A stretch of 13,038 bases of DNA from an uncultured Clostridium sp. (GTDB lineage Bacteria; Bacillota; Clostridia; TANB77; CAG-508): contig CAMMEP010000039.1 in assembly GCA_946495905.1 (NCBI GenBank), forward strand, positions 1-13,038, written 5' to 3'. Numbering within the stretch: the first letter of the stretch is position 1; each line of letters begins with the position of its first letter. Both the position numbers and the translations under genes were made by a program. Positions 6,552 through 12,452 of this stretch are shown here, in pieces. A model generated the notes under the pieces. The model was given only the letters and a program-made list of their open reading frames with translations, was not told the origin of the DNA and did not search any database.

Positions 6552-6950
6552 CTACCATACGTAAGCAAGAACTTCTCCTCCTAAGCCTTCTTCTCTTGCT
6601 TCTTTATCTGTTTTTACTCCTTTTGAAGTAGATATAAGAGCGATACCTAAACCATTTAATACTCTAGGTAATTCATCTTTTGATGCATATACTCTTAATC
6701 CTGGCTTACTTATTCTTTTTATTCCATCAATAACTCTTTTTCCTTTTTCATCGTATTTAAGAGTTATTCTTATTATTCCTTGACGAGAATCATCAATTTC
6801 TTCAAATGCTGCTATATATCCCTCTTTAAATAGAATATTAGCAATCGCTCTTTTCATATTTGATGCTGGAACATCAACAGTTTTATGTTTTGAGCTGTTA
6901 GCATTTCTTATTCTTGTTAACATATCTGCTATTGGATCTGTTGTATTCAA
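6552..6950 (-). CDS. rpsH: 30S ribosomal protein S8
   Basis: S8 is a primary 16S rRNA-binding protein of the central domain; in enterobacteria it also represses the spc operon. The 132-residue product begins MNTTDPIADMLTRIRNANSS, the family signature, and ends with the conserved region RVLNGLGIALISTSKGVKTD, then EAREEGLGGEVLAYVW. The start is a TTG at 6950, eight bases after AGGAGGG; no ATG is available in a family-consistent position. It lies between rpsN and rplF, with family A elements on both sides (A3 upstream, A6 downstream). I see no obvious S8-site mimic, but I could not search for one systematically. Confidence 0.96.
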   Translation of the reverse strand: MNTTDPIADMLTRIRNANSSKHKTVDVPASNMKRAIANILFKEGYIAAFEEIDDSRQGIIRITLKYDEKGKRVIDGIKRISKPGLRVYASKDELPRVLNGLGIALISTSKGVKTDKEAREEGLGGEVLAYVW

Positions 6951-7004
6951 TTTATTTTCCCTCCTTCTTTATTGAAATTTACATATGTGTATTTATCTTC
7001 CTAT

Positions 7005-7130
7005 GAATTTGTTTCAAAATTAGTAGGATGCTAGGCAAACAAGTAAAAATTTTTGAGATAGTACGTGCTGTACATCGAAAAAATTTTTACGTAGTTTAAC
7101 GACGCAGACTGCTGATTTTCAAACAAATTC
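7005..7130 (+). repeat. Family A structured repeat, copy A3
   Basis: Outer arms GAATTTGTTT (7005-7014) and AAACAAATTC (7121-7130) pair perfectly. Then AAAAT/ATTTT. Then GTAGGATGC (7023-7031) pairs with GCAGACTGC (7104-7112), with a tandem G.A/A.G step in the middle. The inner stem GTAAAAATTTTT pairs with AAAAATTTTTAC. The apex is GAGATAGTAC .. GTACATCGA. Two pairs in the outer arms are G-T wobbles only on the plus strand. The right end reaches the last base of the rpsN stop codon. Confidence 0.88.
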
Positions 7131-7315
7131 TACCAACTTGCTTTCTTAACTCCAGGAATCTCACCCTTATGAGCTAATTCTCTAAAACATACACGGCAAA
7201 TTCCAAATTTTCTAATATATGCATGTGGTCTTCCACAAATCTTACATCTGTTATACTCTCTTGTTTTGTATTTTTGCTCTTTTTGTTGTTTTACTTTTAA
7301 AGATTTCTTAGCCAT
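7130..7315 (-). CDS. rpsN: 30S ribosomal protein S14, short zinc-binding type
   Basis: S14 is a late-assembly 30S head protein next to S3 and S10. The 61-residue form is the zinc-containing type (often called rpsZ or type Z) with Cys24, Cys27, Cys40 and Cys43 arranged as RCKICGR and GICRVCFRE, and the terminal GEIPGVKKASW. The ATG at 7315 follows AAGGAGA. An in-frame codon at 7348 would add 11 residues and is rejected because the family begins MAKKS and the Shine-Dalgarno fits the inner start. The position between rplE and rpsH is standard. Both flanks carry family A repeats, so this small gene is bracketed by two large hairpins. Confidence 0.97.
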   Translation of the reverse strand: MAKKSLKVKQQKEQKYKTREYNRCKICGRPHAYIRKFGICRVCFRELAHKGEIPGVKKASW

Positions 7316-7386
7316 TTTATTCTCCTTTCTCAAATTTTTTCTAATCAAATTATTATTCCAATTTTAACAATTTTCTGATTGATTAT

Positions 7387-7509
7387 AAAATTAATCAAAA
7401 GCGAGTATTGCTAGGAAAGCTAGCAAAAAAGTTTGAAATAATACTTTGTGTATATTGAGAACTTTTTTGCGACGCTTGACAACACAAGACGAAGCTTTTC
7501 ATTAATTTT
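7387..7509 (+). repeat. Family A structured repeat, copy A4
   Basis: Outer arms AAAATTAAT (7387-7395) and ATTAATTTT (7501-7509) pair. Next come AAAAGC/GCTTTT with the GA/GAA loop, then an arm matching GTATTGC. A small side hairpin GCTAG-GAAAG-CTAGC sits on the left strand. The inner stem GCAAAAAAGTT pairs with AACTTTTTTGC. The apex has GAAAT / ATTGA. It follows the rplE stop codon by a few bases in mRNA sense. Confidence 0.88.
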
Positions 7510-7512
7510 TAT

Positions 7513-8052
7513 CTAATTTTTAAATGGCATACCTAGTAGAGTAAGAAGTTCTTTAGCTTCTTCGTCTGTTTTAGCTGTTGTAACGAAGATAATATCCATT
7601 CCTCTGATTTTATCTATTTTGTCATATTCGATTTCTGGGAATATTAATTGTTCTTTAATTCCCATTGAATAATTTCCTCTACCATCAAATGAATTGCTTG
7701 ATACTCCTCTAAAGTCTCTAACTCTTGGAAGTGCTACATTAAATAGTTTGTATGCGAAATCATACATTTTTCCTTTTCTTAATGTAACTTTACATCCCAT
7801 ATTAATTCCTTCTCTTATTTTGAAGGCTGCTATTGCTTTTTTTGCTTTTGTTACAATTGGTTTTTGACCAGTTATAATTGAAATATCATTAATAGCATTT
7901 TCTAGTGATTTAGGATTATCTTTTGTATCACCTAAACCTATATTTATAACTATTTTATCTAACTTTGGAACTTCCATTACAGATTTATAGTTGAATTTTT
8001 TCATCATTGCTGGTATTATTTCTTTTTCATATTGCTCTCTTAAAATTTCCAT
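7513..8052 (-). CDS. rplE: 50S ribosomal protein L5
   Basis: L5 binds 5S rRNA with L18 and contacts the P-site tRNA from the central protuberance. The 179-residue product is of standard size. It starts MEILREQYEKEIIPAMMKKF and carries VPKLDKIVINIGLGDTKDNP (about 28-47), the ITGQKPIVTKAKKAIAAFKI segment, LPRVRDFRGVSSNSFDGRGN and a C-terminal TLLGMPFKN. The AGGAGG lies 13 bases upstream of the ATG, a rather long spacing, but no better start is visible. It lies between rplX and rpsN. Confidence 0.96.
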   Translation of the reverse strand: MEILREQYEKEIIPAMMKKFNYKSVMEVPKLDKIVINIGLGDTKDNPKSLENAINDISIITGQKPIVTKAKKAIAAFKIREGINMGCKVTLRKGKMYDFAYKLFNVALPRVRDFRGVSSNSFDGRGNYSMGIKEQLIFPEIEYDKIDKIRGMDIIFVTTAKTDEEAKELLTLLGMPFKN

Positions 8053-8087
8053 AAGTTTAAATAGTCCTCCTTCCTTTTTTATTTATT

Positions 8088-8396
8088 CTATTTTATTTTT
8101 GTTCCACATTTTTGACAAACACGTACTTTTTCGTCTTTCTCAATTTTATATTGTATTCTTGTAGCTTTACCACATTTTGGGCAAACCACATTTACTTTAC
8201 TGCTATGAATAGCACATTCTACTGGAATAATTCCACTTTCTTCTCCTTGTTTTCTAGCTTTTACGTGTTTTTTTCTAATATTAACACCTTTAACTATTAT
8301 TTTTTCTGTTTTTGGAATTACTTCTAAAACTTCACCAGTTTTACCTTTATCATTTCCAGATAAAACTTTAACTGTATCTCCTTTTTTTATTCTCAT
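8088..8396 (-). CDS. rplX: 50S ribosomal protein L24 with zinc-ribbon tail
   Basis: L24 initiates 50S assembly and lies near the peptide exit. The 102-residue product begins with the KOW motif (MRIKKGDTVKVLSGNDKGKT). It continues with GVNIRKKHVKARKQGEESGI and ends with a CPKCG (Cys72, Cys75) and CQKCG (Cys94, Cys97) pair, the zinc-ribbon tail seen in many Bacillota and absent from the E. coli protein. The ATG at 8396 follows an AGGTG-containing Shine-Dalgarno. It lies between rplN and rplE. Its upstream gap is occupied by repeat A5. Confidence 0.96.
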   Translation of the reverse strand: MRIKKGDTVKVLSGNDKGKTGEVLEVIPKTEKIIVKGVNIRKKHVKARKQGEESGIIPVECAIHSSKVNVVCPKCGKATRIQYKIEKDEKVRVCQKCGTKIK

Positions 8397-8457
8397 TATT
8401 TTATTTCACCTCTTCCTTTAAGTGAGATCTATTTTCATTTTAGTAATCTTTTCTTAC

Positions 8458-8582
8458 TAGTCTTTCAAAGAAACAAGTAGTGCTAGGAAAAATTAATTTC
8501 AAAACCGGAGGTGTGCTTTTTACACATCGAGGATTTTGGGATTAATTTTGACAACGCAATACGAAGTTTATTTGGAAGACTA
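8458..8582 (+). repeat. Family A structured repeat, copy A5 (subtype II)
   Basis: Left arm TAGTCTTTCAAAGAAAC (8458-8474) pairs with right arm GTTTATTTGGAAGACTA (8566-8582). All but one position pair, including a T.G wobble, with one G.A mismatch. Then GTAGTGC/GCAATAC across an AA/GAA loop. The inner stem contains AAAATTAAT/ATTAATTTT. The apex is CCGGAGGTGTG .. CACATCGAGG. The outermost three bases of the right arm are the complement of the rplN stop codon, so the gene's end is part of the hairpin. Confidence 0.86.
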
Positions 8583-8948
8583 AAGTACTTCTGGTGCAAG
8601 TGAAAGAATCTTCATATAATCCTTCTCTCTTAATTCTCTTGCAACAGGTCCAAATATACGAGTTCCTCTTGGTGTTCCATCATCTCTTATAATAACTGCT
8701 GCATTTTCATCAAATCTTACATAAGAACCATCTGCTCTTCTTGTAGGTTTTTTAGTTCTAACTACAACAGCTTTTACAACATCACCTTTTTTTACAACGC
8801 CACCTGGTGTAGCTGTTTTTACAGAAGCAACTATGATATCTCCTATTCTAGCATACTTTCTATAAGAACCACCTAAACATCTGATACACATAATTTCTTT
8901 TGCACCTGTATTGTCTGCTACTTTTAATATTGATTGTTGTTGTACCAT
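8580..8948 (-). CDS. rplN: 50S ribosomal protein L14
   Basis: L14 lies on the 50S interface, forms a bridge to 16S rRNA and is the docking site of the silencing factor RsfS. The 122-residue product has the canonical length and sequence: MVQQQSILKVADNTGAKEIM, CIRCLGGSYRKYARIGDIIV, then KKGDVVKAVVVRTKKPTRRA and the C-terminal GTRIFGPVARELREKDYMKI. The ATG at 8948 lies about nine bases after AGGAGG. Order rpsQ-rplN-rplX is standard. Its TAG stop lies within the base-paired end of repeat A5. Confidence 0.97.
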   Translation of the reverse strand: MVQQQSILKVADNTGAKEIMCIRCLGGSYRKYARIGDIIVASVKTATPGGVVKKGDVVKAVVVRTKKPTRRADGSYVRFDENAAVIIRDDGTPRGTRIFGPVARELREKDYMKILSLAPEVL

Positions 8949-8986
8949 TTGGCCATTCCTCCTTCTTAATTAATTTAGTTTTCTAA

Positions 8987-9040
8987 CGATGACACACATG
9001 TTATTTAGCTCATTAACACTCAAGTCACAGTATGTCTTCG
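8987..9040 (-). other. Single-copy hairpin between rpsQ and rplN
   Basis: In the mRNA strand GACAUAC (complement of 9030-9036) pairs with GUGUGUC (complement of 8991-8997) through one G-U. CGA/UCG flanks extend it, and TGTTA 8999-9003 pairs with TAACA 9014-9018 inside. It fills most of the rpsQ-rplN gap. No second copy is seen in the window. Confidence 0.4.
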
Positions 9041-9063
9041 TTTGTTCTATTCAACTTCTAATT

Positions 9064-9327
9064 TTATTTAATTACTGCCTTTTCTAGAATTTCAACAACT
9101 CTCCATCTTTTATCTTTTGATAGAGGTCTTGTTTCCATTACTCTAACTTTATCGCCTATTTGGCATTCATTGTTTTCATCATGTGCTTTTAGTTTGTATG
9201 TTTTCTTTTGAACTTTGCCATAAGTTTTATGTTTTTCGTTCATTTGAACAGATACAACTACAGTCTTATCCATCTTGTTTGATGAAACAATACCAATCAT
9301 TTCTTTACGAAGATTTCTTTCTTCCAT
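9064..9327 (-). CDS. rpsQ: 30S ribosomal protein S17
   Basis: S17 is a primary binder of the 5' domain of 16S rRNA with an OB fold. The 87-residue protein begins MEERNLRKEMIGIVSSNKMD and contains KTVVVSVQMNEKHKTYGKVQ, GDKVRVMETRPLSKDKRWRV and a short VVEILEKAVIK tail. The ATG at 9327 follows AAAGGAG. An earlier in-frame GTG (9363) would add MCPLTL and six further residues read from repeat B2, exactly as happens at rpsE, and is rejected. It lies between rpmC and rplN. Confidence 0.96.
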   Translation of the reverse strand: MEERNLRKEMIGIVSSNKMDKTVVVSVQMNEKHKTYGKVQKKTYKLKAHDENNECQIGDKVRVMETRPLSKDKRWRVVEILEKAVIK

Positions 9328-9346
9328 TTCTAATCTCCTTTCTTTC

Positions 9347-9429
9347 AATGTCAGGGGACACACCTCTTACCCTAGGTCATTTCTCATTTGGTTCGAGGTA
9401 TAACCCTCTCCCCTTGTGATTAAATGATT
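9347..9429 (-). repeat. Family B repeat, copy B2 (possible pseudoknot)
   Basis: Second copy of the 83-base element. AGGGGA 9353-9358 pairs with TCCCCT 9409-9414, crossing TCATTT 9377-9382 with AAATGA 9422-9427. In B1 the second helix is TCACTT/AAGTGA, so a C-G pair there is replaced by T-A here, a compensatory change. GAGG 9395-9398 with CCTC 9405-9408 is free to form in addition. It ends about seven bases before the rpsQ Shine-Dalgarno, the same placement as B1 before rpsE. Confidence 0.8.
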
Positions 9430-9456
9430 TCCCACTTAGTGTTTCCCTATTTATAA

Positions 9457-9657
9457 TTATTTGCTTTCTTGCAATTTTCTTTCTGTTAAAACAGTATTTA
9501 TTTTTGCGATGTCTTTCTTAACTTCTTTTATTTTCATAGGATTATCTAATCCATGTGTTGCTAAACTAAATCTTAATTTAAATAGCTCAGATTTTAATTC
9601 TCCTAATTCTTTTTCTAAGTCAGGTGAAGACATTTCTCTTATTTTACTTATCTTCAT
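9457..9657 (-). CDS. rpmC: 50S ribosomal protein L29
   Basis: L29 is a small helical protein beside the polypeptide exit tunnel, where it helps form the docking site for trigger factor and SRP. The 66-residue product is of normal length and nearly all helical: MKISKIREMSSPDLEKELGE, then LKSELFKLRFSLATHGLDNP and KEVKKDIAKINTVLTE. The ATG lies inside the 3' end of rplP, overlapping it by 14 bases in another frame. The Shine-Dalgarno GGTGGTGAG is also within rplP, so translational coupling to L16 is likely. Repeat B2 follows before rpsQ. Confidence 0.96.
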   Translation of the reverse strand: MKISKIREMSSPDLEKELGELKSELFKLRFSLATHGLDNPMKIKEVKKDIAKINTVLTERKLQESK

Positions 9658-10087
9658 CTATCTCACCACCTATTTCAGTTTCCTTTTGTACAAATTTGCA
9701 CTTAACAGATAGTTTGTTTGCAGCAAGTCTTAAAGCCTCTCTTGCAGTTTCTTCTGCAACACCTGCTATTTCAAACATTACTCTACCTGGTTTTACATTT
9801 GCTACCCAAAATTCAACAGCACCTTTACCTTTACCCATACGAGTACCGATAGGTTTTCTTGTGATAGGTTTGTCTGGGAATATTTTAATCCAAACTTTAC
9901 CACCTCTTTTAATATAACGTGTCATAGCAACACGGGCAGCTTCTATTTGGTTAGATGTTATTTGTCCAGCTTCTAAAGCTTGTAGTCCGAATTGACCATC
10001 TGTAACTCTATTACCTCTTGTAGCTTTTCCTCTATTTCTACCTTTTTGTTGTTTTCTATATTTTGTTCTTTTTGGTATTAATGGCAT
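9644..10087 (-). CDS. rplP: 50S ribosomal protein L16
   Basis: L16 organises the A-site and tRNA-entry region of the 50S subunit. The 147-residue product shows MPLIPKRTKYRKQQKGRNRG and FGLQALEAGQITSNQIEAAR. It then carries ARVAMTRYIKRGGKVWIKIF, PGRVMFEIAGVAEETAREAL and an acidic end GGEIDEDK. The ATG overlaps the rpsC stop by one base (TAATG), and the gene overlaps rpmC by 14 bases, making rpsC-rplP-rpmC a tightly coupled trio. The extra Pro-Leu-Ile at the N-terminus is common variation. Confidence 0.96.
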   Translation of the reverse strand: MPLIPKRTKYRKQQKGRNRGKATRGNRVTDGQFGLQALEAGQITSNQIEAARVAMTRYIKRGGKVWIKIFPDKPITRKPIGTRMGKGKGAVEFWVANVKPGRVMFEIAGVAEETAREALRLAANKLSVKCKFVQKETEIGGEIDEDK

Positions 10088-10746
10088 TATTTGTCTCCTC
10101 CTTCCACTTTCTTTTTAGTAGGAAGAACTTCTCCTTTATATATCCAAACTTTTACACCGATTTTTCCATATGTTGTATCTGCTTCTGCAAATCCATAATC
10201 TATATCAGCTCTTAAAGTTTGAAGTGGAATAGTTCCTTCTTTATAGAATTCAGTTCTAGCCATATCTGCTCCACCTAATCTTCCAGATACTGAAGTTTTA
10301 ATTCCTAAAGCACCTGCTTTCATAGTTTTTTGCATACATTGTTTCATTGCTCTTCTGAAAGAAATTCTTCTCTCTAATTGTCCAGCTATATTTTCTGCAA
10401 CTAATTGAGCATCTAAGTCTATATTTTTAACCTCAACTATATTTAAATTTACTTCTTTCTTAATCATTTTTTCTAATTCTGCTTTTAAAGCCTCTGCAAG
10501 GTTTCCACCTTTTCCTATAATTATGCCTGGCTTTGCAGCATAAACGTTAACTTTTACAAATTTAGCTGTTCTTTCAATTTCTATTTTAGAAATTCCAGCT
10601 GCATATAATTTTTTCTTTACATACACACGGATTTTATGGTCTTCTACTAGGTAATCTCCAAAATCTTTTTTATTAGCATACCATTTTGAATTCCAGTCTT
10701 TAATAATTCCTACTCTTAATCCATGTGGATCCATTTTTTGTCCCAT
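10087..10746 (-). CDS. rpsC: 30S ribosomal protein S3
   Basis: S3 lines the mRNA entry channel of the 30S head and takes part in mRNA unwinding. The 219-residue product begins MGQKMDPHGLRVGIIKDWNS. It has a KH domain with the GKGG loop at 78-81 (AKPGIIIGKGGNLAEALKAE), the C-terminal segment ERRISFRRAMKQCMQKTMKA, SGRLGGADMARTEFYKEGTI and IDYGFAEADTTYGKIGVKVW. The ATG follows GGAGGACA by about ten bases. It lies between rplV and rplP as expected. Confidence 0.97.
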   Translation of the reverse strand: MGQKMDPHGLRVGIIKDWNSKWYANKKDFGDYLVEDHKIRVYVKKKLYAAGISKIEIERTAKFVKVNVYAAKPGIIIGKGGNLAEALKAELEKMIKKEVNLNIVEVKNIDLDAQLVAENIAGQLERRISFRRAMKQCMQKTMKAGALGIKTSVSGRLGGADMARTEFYKEGTIPLQTLRADIDYGFAEADTTYGKIGVKVWIYKGEVLPTKKKVEGGDK

Positions 10747-10772
10747 TTTGAAAATGTCCTCCTTCCTTTCTT

Positions 10773-11132
10773 TTAAACTCTCTCTTTTAATACTATTGTA
10801 ACATGGCTTGTTCTTTTTCTAATTCTAACTGCACTACCTTTTGCAGCAGGTCTTATTCTCTTTAATGTTGGACCTTGATTTGCGTAAATGTCTGCAACAT
10901 ATAGTTTTTCATGTGCCATGTGATGATTATTTTCAGCATTCGCAATTGCTGATTTTAATAATTTTTCTAACATTCCAGATGAAGCTTTTGGTGTAAATTT
11001 AAGAATTGCTAAAGCTTCGTCAATATCTTTGCCTTTTATTAAATCTGCTACAATTTTAACTTTTCTTGAAGAAATTCTAGCATATTTAAGAGTAGCATGT
11101 GCTTGTGGTATGATTTCTTGCTTTTCTTCCAC
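10773..11132 (-). CDS. rplV: 50S ribosomal protein L22
   Basis: L22 spans the 50S exit tunnel; its beta-hairpin tip narrows the tunnel and is the site of macrolide-resistance changes. The 119-residue product has an N-terminal extension (MEEKQEIIPQ) before AHATLKYARISSRKVKIVAD. It then has AIANAENNHHMAHEKLYVAD and the hairpin region GPTLKRIRPAAKGSAVRIRK, followed by RTSHVTIVLKE. The start is a GTG at 11132, about nine bases after AGGAGGG. No ATG lies nearby in frame. It lies between rpsS and rpsC. Confidence 0.96.
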   Translation of the reverse strand: MEEKQEIIPQAHATLKYARISSRKVKIVADLIKGKDIDEALAILKFTPKASSGMLEKLLKSAIANAENNHHMAHEKLYVADIYANQGPTLKRIRPAAKGSAVRIRKRTSHVTIVLKERV

Positions 11133-11152
11133 TTTCTATTCCCTCCTTTTTT

Positions 11153-11431
11153 CTACTTCTTTGTTGTTGTCTTATCTCCTGCGTGTCCTTTAAAAGTTCT
11201 TGTTGGTGCAAATTCACCCAATTTATGTCCAATCATTTCTTCCGATATATATACTGGTACATGTTTTCTACCATCATGAACAGCTATTGTGTGTCCAACC
11301 ATTTGTGGATATATCGTAGAAGCTCTTGACCATGTCTTTAATACTTCTTTTTTTCCACTTTCATTCATTGCTTCAATTCTTTTTAATAATTCTGGAGCAA
11401 CATAAGGAACTTTTTTGCTTGATCTTGACAT
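11153..11431 (-). CDS. rpsS: 30S ribosomal protein S19
   Basis: S19 sits at the top of the 30S head, pairs with S13 and forms an inter-subunit bridge. The 92-residue product has MSRSSKKVPYVAPELLKRIE, then WSRASTIYPQMVGHTIAVHD, GRKHVPVYISEEMIGHKLGE and FAPTRTFKGHAGDK, the standard family blocks. The ATG at 11431 is nine bases after AGGAGG. It follows rplB, from which it is separated by repeat C2 and a 45-base AT-rich leader. Confidence 0.97.
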   Translation of the reverse strand: MSRSSKKVPYVAPELLKRIEAMNESGKKEVLKTWSRASTIYPQMVGHTIAVHDGRKHVPVYISEEMIGHKLGEFAPTRTFKGHAGDKTTTKK

Positions 11432-11476
11432 TTATTATTTCCTCCTATCTTGAAACTTTTTATGTTTTATATTTTA

Positions 11477-11597
11477 TTTTATAGTAAAAATCGTAAGATT
11501 TTTGCTATAAAACAAGGTTAATTTACCTTGGGCCGTGCAATATCGCAAAGCGATTTGCACATCTGGACGTCGAAATCTTTGATTTCACTAACGTCCA
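11477..11597 (+). repeat. Family C four-hairpin repeat, copy C2
   Basis: Same four hairpins as C1 with different stem sequences. H1: 11477-11492 with 11497-11512 (16 pairs, one a T.G wobble on the plus strand). H2: CAAGGT 11513-11518 with ACCTTG 11525-11530. H3: GTGCAA 11535-11540 with TTGCAC 11555-11560, plus TCGC/GCGA. H4: TGGACGT 11564-11570 with ACGTCCA 11591-11597 and GAAATC with GATTTC around TTT. The one-sided internal loop of H4 (C opposite ACTA) is the same as in C1 (C opposite GCTA). It begins six bases after the rplB stop in mRNA sense. Confidence 0.86.
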
Positions 11598-11603
11598 ATT
11601 ATC

Positions 11604-12431
11604 TTATTTTCTTCTCTTAACTATAAACTTATCAGTTCTATTATTTTTCTTTCTTGTCTTATATCCAAGTGCTGGTTTACCCCAAGGTGTCATTGGTCCT
11701 GCGTGTCCGATTGGAGCTCTACCTTCACCACCACCATGTGGGTGATCTACTGGGTTCATTACAGAACCTCTAACAGTTGGTCTCCATCCCATATGTCTTT
11801 TTCTACCAGCTTTACCAAGTTTAACATTTCCATGTTCTTGATTTCCAACTGTTCCTATTGTAGCTTTACATACAGCCATTATTAATCTCATTTCTCCAGA
11901 TGGTAATCTTACGTGAGCATATTTTCCTTCTTTTGCCATTAATTGTGCTTCTTGTCCTGCAGCTCTTACTAATTTTCCACCTTGACCTGGATTTAATTCA
12001 ATATTATGAATCATAGTACCAACTGGTATGTTTTCAATTCTCATACAATTTCCTGGTTTGATATCTGCTTTATCTCCAGATACAACTTTATCTCCATCTG
12101 TTAATCCAACTGGTGCTAATATATATGCTTTTTCTCCATCTTCATATTGAATTAAAGCAATATTTGCACTTCTGTTTGGATCGTATTCTATACCAATAAC
12201 TGTTGCTGGCATATTTTCTTTATTTCTCTTAAAATCAATTATTCTGTATTTTTGTCTATTACCTCCACCTTGATGTCTTACTGTGATTTTACCTTGTGCA
12301 TTTCTTCCTGCTTTTTCTTTCTTTGTTGTAATTAAAGATTTTTCAGGAGTCTTTTTTGTAATTTCACTATAATCTAAAACTGTCATGTTTCTTCTTGATG
12401 GTGTATATGGTCTAAATCTTTTTATTGCCAT
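11604..12431 (-). CDS. rplB: 50S ribosomal protein L2
   Basis: L2 is a core 50S protein needed for subunit association, tRNA binding and peptidyl-transferase activity. The 275-residue product begins MAIKRFRPYTPSRRNMTVLD and has QGGGNRQKYRIIDFKRNK. It carries the SH3/OB region with ANIALIQYEDGEKAYILAPV and the strongly conserved MNPVDHPHGGGEGRAPIG near the C-terminus. There His230 corresponds to the functionally important E. coli His229. The start is the ATG at 12431 after GGAAGGAG. An in-frame codon at 12554 would add 41 residues read out of repeat A7 and is rejected. It is followed by C2 and rpsS and preceded by the unrecognised small gene. Confidence 0.97.
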   Translation of the reverse strand: MAIKRFRPYTPSRRNMTVLDYSEITKKTPEKSLITTKKEKAGRNAQGKITVRHQGGGNRQKYRIIDFKRNKENMPATVIGIEYDPNRSANIALIQYEDGEKAYILAPVGLTDGDKVVSGDKADIKPGNCMRIENIPVGTMIHNIELNPGQGGKLVRAAGQEAQLMAKEGKYAHVRLPSGEMRLIMAVCKATIGTVGNQEHGNVKLGKAGRKRHMGWRPTVRGSVMNPVDHPHGGGEGRAPIGHAGPMTPWGKPALGYKTRKKNNRTDKFIVKRRK

Positions 12432-12452
12432 TATTTTTTCTCTCCTTCCTCG

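Noticed and set aside
5708..8582. Integron attC-like sites or cassette array
   Set aside because: Hairpins between genes recall attC, but the R-box pattern (RYYYAAC/GTTRRRY) is not present and the genes are a conserved ribosomal operon in native order.
9386..9410. tRNA T-arm-like GGTTCGA in repeat B2
   Set aside because: B1 has GGTTTGA at the same place, and no acceptor, D or anticodon arms can be drawn around it.
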